A stretch of 64,000 bases of DNA from Isoetes taiwanensis (lineage: Eukaryota > Streptophyta > Lycopodiopsida > Isoetales > Isoetaceae). The notes beneath the pieces were generated by a model that saw nothing but the letters and a program-made list of their open reading frames with translations, ran no database searches and was not told where the DNA came from. The DNA is taken from the NCBI GenBank assembly GCA_021234155.1, contig JAJEKV010000075.1, positions 5,498,805 through 5,562,804 on the forward strand, read 5' to 3'. Every line of letters starts with the position of its first letter. Position 1 is the stretch's first letter. This document shows positions 22,506 through 32,805 of this stretch, piece after piece. The translations under genes were made by a program, and so were the position numbers.

Positions 22506-23069
22506 TTACCATCCAAGTGTAAGAGTAAAAATGTTAAACGAGGAAGACAAGTTATTGAGCATAAGCAACTGGCACAAGTTCAGAATGTAGAGTGAAGTGT
22601 TGAATTGGCAAGATGCAGTGTAAGGTGAAGGACTAAGCAGAAGGGGAATCTTGGCGAGTGACCTGATCAAAGATGGAGTTATATACCAATAAAAACCTTT
22701 ATCTGTGCCAAACTTGTAGCTATTGAACTCTGATCCATTCTCCATGAGTAGATAGTGGATGTCTTCCTTTCCCATGAGTAGCAGCAATGTACCATATAAA
22801 TCAGCTAGCATTTTATGTGAATAATACAACTCCATGTATCTGCTAAGCTGCCTTTCTGTCAAGGAAAAGTGATACATAAAGAGAAAGTTGAATAGGCAAT
22901 ACATCTGTACAACCTCTCTGCAGTAGATTTTAGCCCATGATCTTTCATTACTGTTGCTTCTGACCTCATATAATTTGATCTCATCCAGTGATGCATTTGG
23001 CCCTGGGGGCCTTAAGTCTGCAACCCCTGTACTATTGCTGTATAAGCTGGCTTCATGATAGCTTAGCAT
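22506..23069 (-). pseudogene. FSLTERQLSRY-family fragment joined to a LINE, unit 1
   Basis: A 187-aa frame contains ERSWAKIYCREVVQ, YHFSLTERQLSRY, KMLADLYGTL and a further tail with YITPSLIRSL. It is homologous to the C-terminal part of the locus at 10,105-10,960 but not identical, so these are two members of one family. It lies directly downstream, same strand, of a LINE endonuclease fragment, and the two frames meet within a few bases near 23,066. The last third may be former 3' UTR. Function unknown. Confidence 0.55.
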
Positions 23070-24157
23070 GGTATCGAATCTAGTCCTGCCCTCGCATGAT
23101 ATAGATGGTCTAGGTCCATTTCTTCCTGTTTATATACCTTCATATTTAGGGGCGCATAGTAATAGGCTACCAAGAAGATTGGATAAGATGTTCCAATTCT
23201 CATCAGCATGGATTGGTTGTGTACATCTTTTCTTACCACTGCAATGCTTGATGTCAATTGTTTTCGGACATACAATGCTATGCCTCCAAAACCACGACCC
23301 ATACATGAATCTTTCATGTTCCATACTGCGTCTACAAAGACAAAACCTGTCAAATCTAGTAGAGAGCTTGATTGATGCTGCCATGTTTCCAAGAAAATTA
23401 TTATATCTGAGTTGTTCCATATATCTATTGTGGCATTGTCTTAGCCTGTTGCAATCCATGAATATTCCCTATTCTGATCTCCTTCTTTTTATTATGATTG
23501 CTTTTCCAAAGCGGTCCAAGTAAGCAACGAAACCTCATCTCTGGCTTCTTTTATTTTGGCTAATTCTTGCTTCCTCTGTTCTAGTTGAGATGGGGTAAGA
23601 TCAAAATCCAGCCAGATTTTATATCCTTTCAGAGCTGCACGATGTTGTAAGATTATGTCTCTAGCTTCTTTATCTTTGAATCGCACCATAATTGCCCTTG
23701 AGAAATTACCTGGTTTCCCTAATCTCCTGCTGTGCACTACACCTGGATCATGTAAATGCATTATATCTTTAAAGAAAAGACTCACTGTTTGGTTTATTTC
23801 TTCGCCACCTTCTTCTTTCAAGCCTGATATCTTGAGATTTTGTGCTCTATTCTCTTGGTCTCGAGATTCAGCAGATGCCTCTTCATCATGTTTCTCTAAT
23901 TGTTGCTTTGTTGCTGCAGCCACCACATTCGTAATTGCAGCCAAATCTGGAACCGTAAAGTCATGATGTGTAGAGAGGGCCTCTCTCAATTCTGCGTTTT
24001 AATTGCTCAGAATTTTGTTTTGGGCAATGACTTCTCCCATCATTCGTTTTAATTCAGCCATCTCCGATTTCATTTCCAGCATCAGATTCAACAAGTTGTC
24101 TCCATCATACTCTTCAACCTTGCTTGGAGAGTCGTTTGGTTTTTTGCTTTTCCCCAT
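23063..24157 (-). mobile_element. LINE fragment: ORF1 and partial APE endonuclease, unit 1
   Basis: ORF1 starts at the ATG at 24,155-24,157 (MGKSKKPNDSPSK). Its coiled-coil-like segment is NLMLEMKSEMAELKRMMGE. An in-frame TAA falls after QNKILSN near 24,000. Then comes an RRM-like part with NLKISGLKEE, VHSRRLGK and RAIMVRFKDKEARD, and a C-terminal LTPSQLEQRKQE segment, ending at 23,492. This order matches L1-type ORF1 proteins. Next comes part of an APE endonuclease: IIIFLETWQ (the catalytic ETW glutamate), then GRGFGGIALYVRK. The N-terminal endonuclease segment and everything after about residue 130 (reverse transcriptase) are absent. The endonuclease runs straight into the FSLTERQLSRY-family fragment. 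Confidence 0.75.
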
Positions 24158-24410
24158 CAGGGAGGCCTACATGTGAGCTTCTTGGTTTGCTAAAATAGTG
24201 GGCTTGGGCGACAACGACAGCGGCATCACCTGGGCGATAATTAGCTTGGCCCTGAGAAGCTGAACTTGATCCTAACGTGACCAAGCCTTGTGTACGGTGT
24301 TGTTGAGTTATAGCTTACATTCCAACATGCCATCTTCTGCAGGAAGGCGAAGTTCTAAGCCTTGTGTATGGTGTTGTTATGTTCTTGTTTTAAAACTTCA
24401 CACTTTATCC

Positions 24411-24514
24411 CAGGTTTTATTTGGGCTTCGGCCCCTTGCTCTAATCGGGCTTTTGCCCCTTTCTTGTACTGGTCCCATAACCCGATTGGGTTTCCGTGTG
24501 GACGTTAAATTTTT

Positions 24515-24546
<32 letters not shown>

Positions 24547-24775
24547 AAGATAGATGATCTTGTATGTGTCCTGCAATGGGGTTTAGCCCTCCAGGTTCTA
24601 TTTGGGCTTCGACCCCTTGCTTTGATCGGGCTTTTGCCCCTTGCTTGTACTGGTCCCATAACTCGATTGAGTTTCCCTATGGATGTTAAAACTTTTATCT
24701 TGATTTATCTTATCTTATCTTATCTTATATCTTATCTTATTTTATCTTAGCTTATCTAAAAGATAGTTGTAAGGC
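24411..24775 (+). mobile_element. Two tandem LINE 3' ends with (TTATC)n tails
   Basis: Two related segments, each with GGGCTTCGRCCCCTTGCT and GGTCCCATAACYCGATTGRG, end in runs of TTATC/TATCT (24,513-24,545 and about 24,695-24,755). The layout resembles the 3' end at 29,517-29,580, which has a (TATTC)n tail. These LINEs therefore use pentanucleotide tails rather than poly(A). Confidence 0.7.
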
Positions 24776-24792
24776 TGTATCTTCATACACCA

Positions 24793-26555
24793 TGCCTCAG
24801 CCTGGAAAAGAAGATCTTGAAGCAGTTTTGTTTGATTCAGCAATATTGGGATGCCATCCCCCTCCAAAACCAAATCCTGTACACCACAAAAATATTAGTT
24901 TACAAGAAGGTATGCCCTGAGTATTTTCCTCTCCTGCCATTCTTTTCCAGCCACTTTTGCTGCTAAAAACCCTTAGCGCATGTCGATTGGGCATATCGGT
25001 TTGGAGGAAATATGAAATCGACAGAAGAAATTGAAGATGACAAGGAGGAATGCTCAAGAACATATGCCGGTTTGCCAGTCTGAACAGGCGCGGTAGTGCT
25101 CGGCCAGCAACAGGCACGACGGGGAGAATGATGGGTACAACAAGTTCAGACTGGTCATCTAGAATATCTGGGTATATTCTAGCATGTTCCTGGAATGTCC
25201 CACATTCCCATATAAGCGAGGGCTTGCCCTTAGGGGGAAACCTTCAACATGGTGTATGCAATATGGGCATATAAGCTGTCCCAGTTTGTGAAACCGTATA
25301 TTTATGACATATGGTTTGAATGGTTAAAGTTAGGTATTGTATGAAAGTTAGTATGGAAATAGGGCAAATTGGTTCGCTGTATTTCTGGAGTCTGCGGGAT
25401 GTGGGCAAGCAGGTCGGATGCATGGTTCGATGCAGGCGCTATCTTTGGAAGGCGCCTCTTTCTGTTCCTGGCAAGCTGGAAGCGAATAAGATGGGGAATC
25501 CAGCCCTCTTACAGTCTATAAATCCTGAGCTTGGAGCCGGCTGCGTACCTAACCAGGTGAGCTTCAGATTTCCTTGTGTTTTTCCCTGTTGTCTTTGCTT
25601 TGTTTCCATGAGGAGGGATGCTAGGAGAGCAGGGCGGGCAGCCAGGAATGGGCAGCCAGACTCTTTTTCTGGGAGGTCTGGTGTGGAGGCATGCACAAAT
25701 GCTGTTGAGGATGAAGGCATAGGCCTCATAGACGTGAGTGTGACACTGGGTCTGGCAGGCATGGATGCACCCCCAGAGTTCTATGACATGCTCCTTAATT
25801 TCTGTGAGAAGGACTGTGTTTCAGGTGCTGTTGCAGCGGAGAGGGGCAGTGACTTAGATCACCTGCATTACTAATGTGTCTTTAGGCTTGCTCTGAAGTC
25901 CCCTAGAGTTGTGAATTTGGCCATGAAGCGGAGGTTTGGGTGGGGGTTGTTCTTGTTTGTAAGGCGTTAAAGAATATCATGCTCCATTGTTTCGAAGGGG
26001 CTAATAGGGTATTGCATGAAGGACATGGGGAAGCCACACTTCAAGCTGCACACAAAGAATGTGTCTGAGCGCCAGTTGGAGATGGGCAAGGACTTGTACT
26101 TGCTCTATGGTGCAGGGGACATCAAGCATGTGGTAGTTTTGGATAACAGGAACCTCTTGGGAAGAGCCCTTCATTTTGTGAACTATCATGGGGGAAGGCA
26201 GCTGAGTTCTAGCCTTGTGTACACAGTCACTAGGATGCTTAGAACCGGTAAATTCGTGTTGTCTACTAGCTGGATCCTTCCATATTCTATTCTATTCTAT
26301 TCTTCTAACACAGCTTTTATATCTGAGCATAGAGTGAAGGCCGCCTGGCACCTGACACTAAACCCCAAAGTCGCATTGCCAAGTGATGTGAGGTGTGTGT
26401 TGTATGGCATCCCGGCTGGGATGGAACCCATTCAGCGGATTGGGAAGGGTAGAAAACGATATTGGGATGAGGCTGCCACGCCTGGAAATATGGATGAGAA
26501 CTTCGTGGAAGGGGAGGATGATGAATTCAGGCCTCAGGCTGTCGTGGACCAAGCA
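24793..26555 (+). pseudogene. Unassigned exon fragments upstream of BAHD half 1a
   Basis: Several plausible exon pieces occur but I cannot assign a family. A frame from the ATG at 24,793 contains GCHPPPKPNPVHHKNISLQE before a GTATGCC donor. A piece near 25,740-25,840 contains APPEFYDMLLNFCEKD. A piece at about 26,016-26,240 contains GKPHFKLHTKNVSER and HVVVLDNRNLLGRAL and ends at a GTAAAT donor-like site. A piece near 26,340-26,560 contains LPSDVRCVLYGIP. A short (TTCTA)n tract lies at about 26,282-26,305. The frames do not join into one protein. They could be captured exons from several genes or one decayed gene. Copies are at 42.8-44.5 kb and 52.3-54.0 kb. Confidence 0.35.
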
Positions 26556-27478
26556 CGATACAATTTGTGATGGCATGGTCGGAGATTCACAGGGGATTGG
26601 AAGTGAGTATAGCACCGAGCTTTGAATCAAGAATTTTGAAAGCCAGAGATCCAGCAGTTGTGAGTATTCCAATACCCAAGAGCTTGAGCTGCTTAGTAGA
26701 GGATAATGGCAAAACAAATATCTTACAACAGGAGGAAACGGATGTGAAATGCGAAACAGTGAAACATATTATTTTTGAAGTAAGCAAAGAAGGGCTAGAG
26801 AAGGTGATGGAGGAGATCGAAAGAGGGCAGTTTGGATATGGCAGAGTGACAAGGTATGAAGCGACTGCAGCATTGATTTGGAAATGCATAACCAAAGCCC
26901 GCTGGAATGGCCAAGAAGACTGCCAAACTGGTCTCACCATACCTGTTAGTATCAGAGGATAGAATAGACTACGTCCTCCCCTTCCTCCTGGCTACTTTGG
27001 CAATGCCACCCTTGTTTTTCGAGCTTCTAGTCCTGTGTCTGCCATAACCAACCTCCATATTTCATACACAGCTAATCTTATCCATAACACCATCCGTCCA
27101 TCCCTCTCCATCCCCGAATTGGCCCGTTCCTTTATCGATTGGCTTGAAATTCGTGGTAAGCCTTTTGGCACCGCCGTGGGCTCCTTCAATCCTGCCATGG
27201 ATTTGCGCAATACTGATATGTCTAGCTTTCCTGTGTATGACATAGATTTTGGTTGGGGATCTAAGCTTCATCTGTTCAAGTACCCTTTCCCTTTTCGTGA
27301 GCTCACAGATGGCATGAATGCCATTATTCCTTCTGCTAAAGGTGAGAGAAATAGAGTGGCTGTTATCAATTTGAAGGAGGGCCACATGGATCATCTTCTG
27401 GCAGACCCTTTATTCTCCTCTTGCTTCTTTCCTGTCTCCTCAGATGTGAAAATAGGCAGGCCTCAACCTGACATATAA
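26556..27478 (+). pseudogene. BAHD acyltransferase 3' half (copy 1a), with one in-frame stop
   Basis: The frame starts inside the motif following the HXXXD region (STIQFVMAWSEIHRG). It then reads SRILKARDP, then RYEATAALIWKC, PLPPGYFGNA and finally YDIDFGWG, the second BAHD hallmark, ending at TAA 27,476-27,478. BAHD enzymes transfer acyl groups from CoA thioesters to alcohols or amines in the cytosol. Only the C-terminal ~305 residues are recognisable. The N-terminal half, including a convincing HXXXDG motif, is absent. A TAG at about 26,960 interrupts the frame where copy 1b has CAG (SIRGQNR). With no 5' half and a stop, it cannot encode an active enzyme. Confidence 0.8.
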
Positions 27479-27919
27479 AATAGCAAGGAGAATGTATCCT
27501 TATGTTTTGAGCTTTGCTTTATTTTCATTGAAGTTGTGTTACAGAGATAACGAGTCTATATGTTTGGGTTCCCACTTTGGTGTTCCACTTTGGATTTCAT
27601 AAATTACAAGTCATACTGAAGTTCACATCTTACTAGTCAAGGAGGGCCTTGTTCGCCTTCTTCCTTTTTTTATATCTACAATAAATTTATCACGGCAGCC
27701 TTGATTTTTTTGGTTCCAAGCCTGTTTAATTGTAAAGGTTCAACTGTAAAATTCTTAGCTAAATTTGCATAGTGTTGTCTCAACATTACACAAATCTATC
27801 TATCTATTTTTTATCCATATACATGTTTAGCAATATTTAGTACTTGTGATCTATTTGGTAGTTGTCTCAAGTGATAAATAAGCAATTCAAAATATACACA
27901 TCTTTGATTTTTATTCATA
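27479..27919. other. 3' flank of BAHD copy 1a
   Basis: Matches 39,612-40,062, the flank after the insertion in copy 1b, and 49,330-49,795, the flank of copy 2b. Contains a short (TCTA)n run near 27,797. No gene. Confidence 0.6.
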
Positions 27920-27947
27920 CTAGTTATGGTGCTCGGCATTGCCGGGC
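27920..27947 (-). mobile_element. Helitron 3' terminus, minus strand, unit 1
   Basis: Read on the minus strand, GCCCGGC-AAT-GCCGAGC (27,931-27,947) forms a hairpin with one G-U pair. It is followed by ACCATAA and CTAG (27,920-27,923), with host T next. The paralogous unoccupied site TTATTCATA/TATACATG at 40,062/40,063 shows insertion between A and T, exactly as Helitrons do. The element body extends to the right; its 5' end is not identifiable there. Confidence 0.8.
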
Positions 27948-28368
27948 TTTAGTAGCAAGTTGAAGAGGTGGTTGATTCATTGTTGGATAGAATAAACAGT
28001 GTGGCTTAGAGGGGAAAAAGGTAATATGGAGCAACCCTTTAAGAATTTTTGATAAATATAAGAAGCCACTAAGGAACTAATTTGCTTGATCGCAGATATG
28101 TTGTAGTACGTGGTCTTTTATTTTTTATAAACCTCTAGAGATTTGCCTTGCAATGTGAAATCAACAACAATTATAGTTGAAGTTGTGTGTCCCTCTTTAG
28201 TTTGAAGGAAACTGCATCTAGGATTTACTCATGATTTTATTTTGATTATGTACCTGATGGTTATTTTACCATTGTGCCCCATTTGCAAAATTTGAAAGGA
28301 GATTGGCATGAATGGAAGAGTGGAGATGTTAGAATTGAGTTTTATTGTTGTCTATTTATTTCTTCTAG

Positions 28369-28405
<37 letters not shown>

Positions 28406-28848
28406 TAAGAGTGTGTTTTTTTGTTATTAATAATAATAATATAGATACAGAGAGTCCCCACAATGGGACAAATAGGAAGCATTAGCGCTAGTATCCGGGA
28501 TCTCTATGCATCAATGATGTGTGTACTTAGGGAAGTCCTATTTCCACAACAACATAATGGTAGAGAGACCCCACCTAGTCAGTTACTCAGATTATTTCCT
28601 CCATTATATTCAGATTGTTTCCACCATTAGATCTACCATGAAAGTCTAGGTCCTCAGAGCTCACCCAATGGCATTTAAAGTAGATATAAAATCCTTCAAT
28701 CTTACCAACTCTGTCCAATCCCTTATTGTAACTAACCATCATTCAATTAAATTGGGATTATGTCTTGATTTTGGGACAAATTTCATATTGCAAGTTTTTA
28801 TGTTAACATATAATCACACACCTTAATATAAATTCACACCTTAATCCT
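27948..28848. other. Presumed Helitron body, no gene recognised
   Basis: Non-coding AT-rich sequence with a 28-base T run at 28,373-28,400 and a TAA microsatellite near 28,427-28,442. Copied in unit 2 at about 45,870-46,745, where the T run is shorter. Confidence 0.5.
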
Positions 28849-29585
28849 CAGCGTTTGAAACGATGTTGGAAAGAGCATTGCACTACATGGTTTGCCCGTT
28901 GGGCTGTGCAATCAGAGCACTGCCTGATGCTTGCCAGTTCTGATCCTGAGCTTTTGCAACAATATCTCAATGGTTGTTTTTCTCAAAAGATATGGGACGC
29001 AGTTACTTTGGCCCAAGTGAAAACTGGTCATTATCATGCACACATAAATCCCACCTTAGCACCAGGGCCCCAAGCTTATTTGCTTGCTTCATTGTCCAGG
29101 AACAAGCTTGTAGCTATTGCATCAATTCGCACGGGATCCCATAGGCTACGAATTGAGACAGGTAGATGGGAGCGGCCGCAATTGCCGCGAGAAGCGAGAC
29201 TATGTGCCTGTTGCCAGTTACAGGTTATTGAAGATGAAAGCCATACTCTTCTGAGTTGCCCTGCTTTTGAGATAGTCCGGAATTATTTTTTGACCTTAGC
29301 ATTCCATTCCATGCTTCCACAACTTCTCAGAGCACCATCTGTGCATGACTTGGCATTATACATACTTGAGGTTCTAGATACACGTCAGCAATTACTGAGC
29401 CCTCAGTAGTCATCCGCTTGTCTAGTACCATCATTACTGCAAAGGTTTTTCCCTTGAAAACCTTTCGAGGCGGGGTTTTTAATCCTAGTAGTAATGATTG
29501 TACTAGCCCATTGTATGGGTCCCATGACCTATTGGTCTCCATGGACGTTTAAAAAACTATTCTATTCTATTCTATTCTTCAAATT
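28849..29585 (+). mobile_element. 5'-truncated LINE with (TATTC)n tail, present only in unit 1
   Basis: A 184-aa frame (28,855-29,409) matches the C-terminal end of a LINE ORF2: SIRTGSHRLRIETGRW, then C-x2-C (CACC) and SHTLLSCP, a zinc-knuckle-like end. The 3' UTR ends with GACCTATTGGTCTCCATGGA and (CTATT)n at 29,559-29,579. The matching site in unit 2 (about 46,745-46,775) runs CACACCTTAACTTCAAGGTG without the insert. I could not define a clear target-site duplication. Confidence 0.8.
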
Positions 29586-29659
29586 ACAAAATCATATATC
29601 ATGAAACTCAAGTAGTATACAACTTTTATTAACTGTGATTGATACATAGTAACTGTTTT

Positions 29660-31428
29660 TCATTTTTCCACCAGCATCCCCAAGGATATGAGAACCTTAT
29701 TCCTTACATCCTGAGGTATTGTAACTCCCGCTGTTTTACTTGGAATAGTTTTTGGAGTCCATGAGTACAATACGGTTTCAATGTCTAGCCAAAGATCAGG
29801 ATCACTAGGATTTCTCCTCCACCTCTTTGTCCAACAATCTGAATATCTTTCTTTATCGGTGACATTACTCAACTGATGTACTGGACACCACCATTCCACG
29901 CGCACCTTATTGAAGTTAACATCACCTTCTTCTTTGCAAATATCCGAGATAGTGTATCCCAACCACACTGGATAGGTCTCTAGATCTGCTGGTTTTACTA
30001 CTACAAATTGGTGGCACTCCACGTCAGTAGAAGGTTCATAACAATCCAGGCCTAGATATTTTGGCCTATCCTTCTTAGGACCAACATAGTGTTTATCAGA
30101 TTGAGGAGGAGCATATGCCTTCACAATACTACTAATGGTACCATCATCTTCGTCAGCACCAGCTAATGTTCTCCACCTACTTTTAGGGAACCACCCTTCT
30201 TTCAGCTCATCTGAGGATGTGTCTACCTCATCCAACAAGTTGATCACCTTCTTCCAATAATCTATCAATGCACGATTAGTCTCATCTGAATTAGTTTGCC
30301 AATGCTTGATGTAGTCATTGATGCCATCCTTAGTCAATCCCAATTGCTTGACTTCTTCAGTTGGTTTTAGAGCTTTTGGTTGACCAGGAGGTATCATAGG
30401 CTTGCCATTTGCATCCCTGTGCCAAATTTCTGCCCCACCTCTCCACTTCTCCTCTGAAGGTCTCATTTTCCATTGCATGATTGGAATCCATTCTCTCACC
30501 CAAAAAGTGAATTGAAGAGGTCTAGAATGACCTTCCATGTCGAAAGCATAACCATCCACAAAACTCTTCCAATCAGGCACTTCTTCTATGATAGATCCTA
30601 TAGGAGATGGATTTGTACATCCATGAAATATTTCCAATAGCTTGGGAAAGTTGGTAACTGTCTGTTGTCTCAATACATGACTATATTTTCCAAACAATGC
30701 GTCCACATCTTCATGAGTATGTCCGGGCATTAGGAACCCCAAATTGACTCTTTCAAAAATACCCACAGCTGTTATGTAGGATAGGAAAGAAAACATCCAC
30801 CTGTTCTTATTTTGACCAGCACAATTATCTAGTTGCAAGAGGAGCTTTCTGGACAGATCTCGAGGTTTAGCACGAGATGTTGAAGCTCCAACATATTCAT
30901 TAGGTCCATTCCTCCTAAACCTTGCCTTGCTAAACTTTTCAATACTATTAGGGGTTCCATCCAACAATGCACTATGTAGTGCCCTCGGCCGGGTTGTAGG
31001 ATCCACAGTAGGTGACCATTGTAACCCTTCTCATAGTTTCTTAAACACCTCATGATACTCCCAATGTGAAAAAAATCGGACCATCACTCCACAACTCTAA
31101 ACCGAAATGGCCATAATAGGTCCGAGACTGCCCATGCAATATTGCCCCGGGCCATTGAAATCGCAAAGAGTATGATCTTCTACATGACTTAGGAATGTAC
31201 TTGAATTGTGGAAGACAAGTCTTCTGTTGGTCCATTTTATCATGTATAATACATAGATAGTTATTAGGTTCCATTGCAGATAAGGTCCTCCACATCCAAT
31301 AAGTTGATCTACATGATAGTTGATCTGTCATATGGTCCTTCATATGTTCCCTTATCTTTGCCCTTAGACTTGGTTGCACAGTCTTATCTAGTGTCTCCTT
31401 CAGCTTAGCACATAAATTGCCAGAGATC
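29660..31428 (-). pseudogene. DUF7869-like mobile-element gene, 5'-truncated and frameshifted, unit 1
   Basis: The main frame (29,660 to about 31,006) contains LLLQLDNCAGQNKNRWM, LGFLMPGHTHEDVDALFG and VEWWCPVHQ. A second frame upstream (about 31,050-31,428) contains TYWMWRTLSAMEPN and CIIHDKMDQQKT. Together they follow the order I associate with DUF7869-type proteins: a DNCxGQNKN block and a GHTHxDxDxxFG block with several acidic residues. I believe these belong to uncharacterised transposon-encoded RNase H-like proteins, but that assignment is from memory. At least one frameshift lies near 31,010-31,060. The 5' end is cut at 31,428 by the junction with BAHD copy 1b. A copy is at 46,810-48,525 and a distinct relative at 33,880-34,915. 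Confidence 0.6.
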
Positions 31429-32103
31429 CAGCAGTTGTGAGTATTCCAATACCCAAGAGCTTGAGCTGCTTATTAGAGGATAATGGCAAAACAAATATCT
31501 TACAACAGGAGGAAACGGCTGTGAAATGCGAAACAGTAAAACATATTATTTTTGAAGTAAGCAAAGAAGGGCTAGAGAAGGTGATGGAGGAGATCGAAAG
31601 AGGACAGTTTGGATATGGCAGAGTGACAAGGTATGAAGCGACTGCAGCATTGATTTGGAAATGCATAACCAAAGCCCGCTGGAATGGCCAAGAAGACTGC
31701 CAAACTGGTCTCACCATACCTGTTAGTATCAGAGGACAGAATAGACTACGTCCTCCCCTTCCTCCTGGCTACTTTGGCAATGCCGCCCTTGTTTTTCGAG
31801 CTTCTAGTCCTGTGTCTGCCATAGCCAACCTCCATATTTCATACACAGCTAATCTTATCCATAACACCATCCGTCCATCCCTCTCCAACCCCGAATTGGG
31901 CCGTTCCTTTATCGATTGGCTTCAAATTTGTGGTAAGCCTTTTGGCACCGCCGTGGGCTCCTTCAATCCTGCCATGGATTTGAACAATACTGATATGTCT
32001 AGCTTTCCTGTGTATGACATAGATTTTGGTTGGGGATCTAAGCTTCATCTGTTCAAGTACCCTTTCCCTTTTCGTGAGCTCACAGATGGCATGAATGCTA
32101 TTA
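31429..32103 (+). pseudogene. BAHD acyltransferase 3' half (copy 1b), cut by an insertion
   Basis: Duplicate of 26,643 onward (offset about 4,787 bp). It keeps CAG where copy 1a has TAG, so the frame is open through RYEATAALIWKC, PLPPGYFGNA and YDIDFGWG. Homology stops at about 32,103, after GMNAI, where the ~7.5-kb insertion begins. The last ~75 codons are missing. Upstream it abuts the truncated DUF7869-like gene, so it has no promoter or N-terminal half of its own. Confidence 0.8.
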
Positions 32104-32117
32104 TTCATATCAATACA

Positions 32118-32327
32118 TATAGTATGGTTATGTGTATTACAAAAGGTTATGTATACCTGTTGTATACTAACACAACCAGATTACAATAAGATAACAAGTA
32201 CTATTATTCTTCTACTATTACTTATAGTATGGTTATGTGTATTACAAAAGGTTATATATACCTGTTGTATACTAACACAACCAGATTACAACAAGATGAT
32301 AAGTACTATTATTCTTCTACTCTTACT
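32118..32327. repeat. 105-bp tandem duplication
   Basis: TATAGTATGGTTATGTGTAT at 32,118 restarts at 32,223 and the two units are nearly identical. The second unit ends at the stop codon of the minus-strand small ORF at 32,326. Confidence 0.9.
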
Positions 32328-32568
32328 ATTCTGAATCATCAGAACCAGCAGAAGGCGCTCCAGAGATCCTTTCGATCATGAACATTTGATGCTCTCTATT
32401 CCATATAAGATGGATGATAACATCGAAGGGATCAGGATAATGGCGAGGATTGAGAGCAACAGTGGTGAGCCAGTCTTCAAGCGGTATATCTCGCTCACAG
32501 CACCGCTTGAAGTCTTCATGATTCATCTTGCAAGTGATAGAATCACGTTCAGGACCAGAATGCGTCAT
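32326..32568 (-). CDS. Small ORF A of a three-member family (80 aa), unrecognised
   Basis: I chose the ATG at 32,566-32,568 (MTHSGPERDS) instead of the upstream in-frame start at 32,628. This start aligns with ORFs B and C and lies about 45 bp downstream of a TATA-like TATAAATATA (minus strand, 32,611-32,620). Shared features are C-x-M/L-S/N-H/Y-x-D-L/F about 16 residues in (CKMNHEDF), a second Cys, then IPLEDW (LDPW/LDPY in B and C) and VIIHLIW. After that comes a unique Ser/Asp-rich tail. No signal peptide or membrane segment is evident. I do not recognise the family. It is divergently arranged with ORF B. Confidence 0.5.
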   Translation of the reverse strand: MTHSGPERDSITCKMNHEDFKRCCERDIPLEDWLTTVALNPRHYPDPFDVIIHLIWNREHQMFMIERISGAPSAGSDDSE

Positions 32569-32610
32569 AGTTAGACGGAGGCCAATGTTGCTGCACTCGG
32601 CAATTTGATG

Positions 32611-32770
32611 TATATTTATACCCACCAAAATTATTGATGGTATATACCCACCAAAATTATTGATGGTATATACATAGAAATTATTGGATCATATACATAC
32701 TTGTATGGTACTCGTATAATGGCAATGAACACCAATAATTCACATCAATAATTTTACTTCACTATAAAAG
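32611..32770. promoter_or_regulatory. Divergent promoter between small ORFs A and B
   Basis: Two outward TATA boxes frame this segment: TATAAATATA on the minus strand (32,611-32,620) and TATAAAAG on the plus strand (32,763-32,770). Between them AATTATTG occurs three times in one orientation (near 32,630, 32,656 and 32,680), the first two within a ~26-bp direct repeat ACCCACCAAAATTATTGATG. It occurs twice in the other orientation as CAATAATT (near 32,732 and 32,745). The repeated half-site resembles the CAATWATTG site of plant HD-Zip proteins, but that link is inference. Confidence 0.5.
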
Positions 32771-32805
32771 CAGCTCCATCCGGTGGTAGAGCTCATTCAT
32801 CTCCC

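Noticed and set aside
24793-26555. A single intact host gene upstream of the BAHD half
   Set aside because: The open frames do not join in consistent phase and I recognise no family; left as unassigned exon fragments.
26530-26590. Possible BAHD HXXXD motif in the frame reading KHDTICDGMV
   Set aside because: The spacing is wrong (H-x4-D) and the downstream BAHD homology (STIQFVMAWSE) is in a different frame, so the resemblance is probably coincidental.
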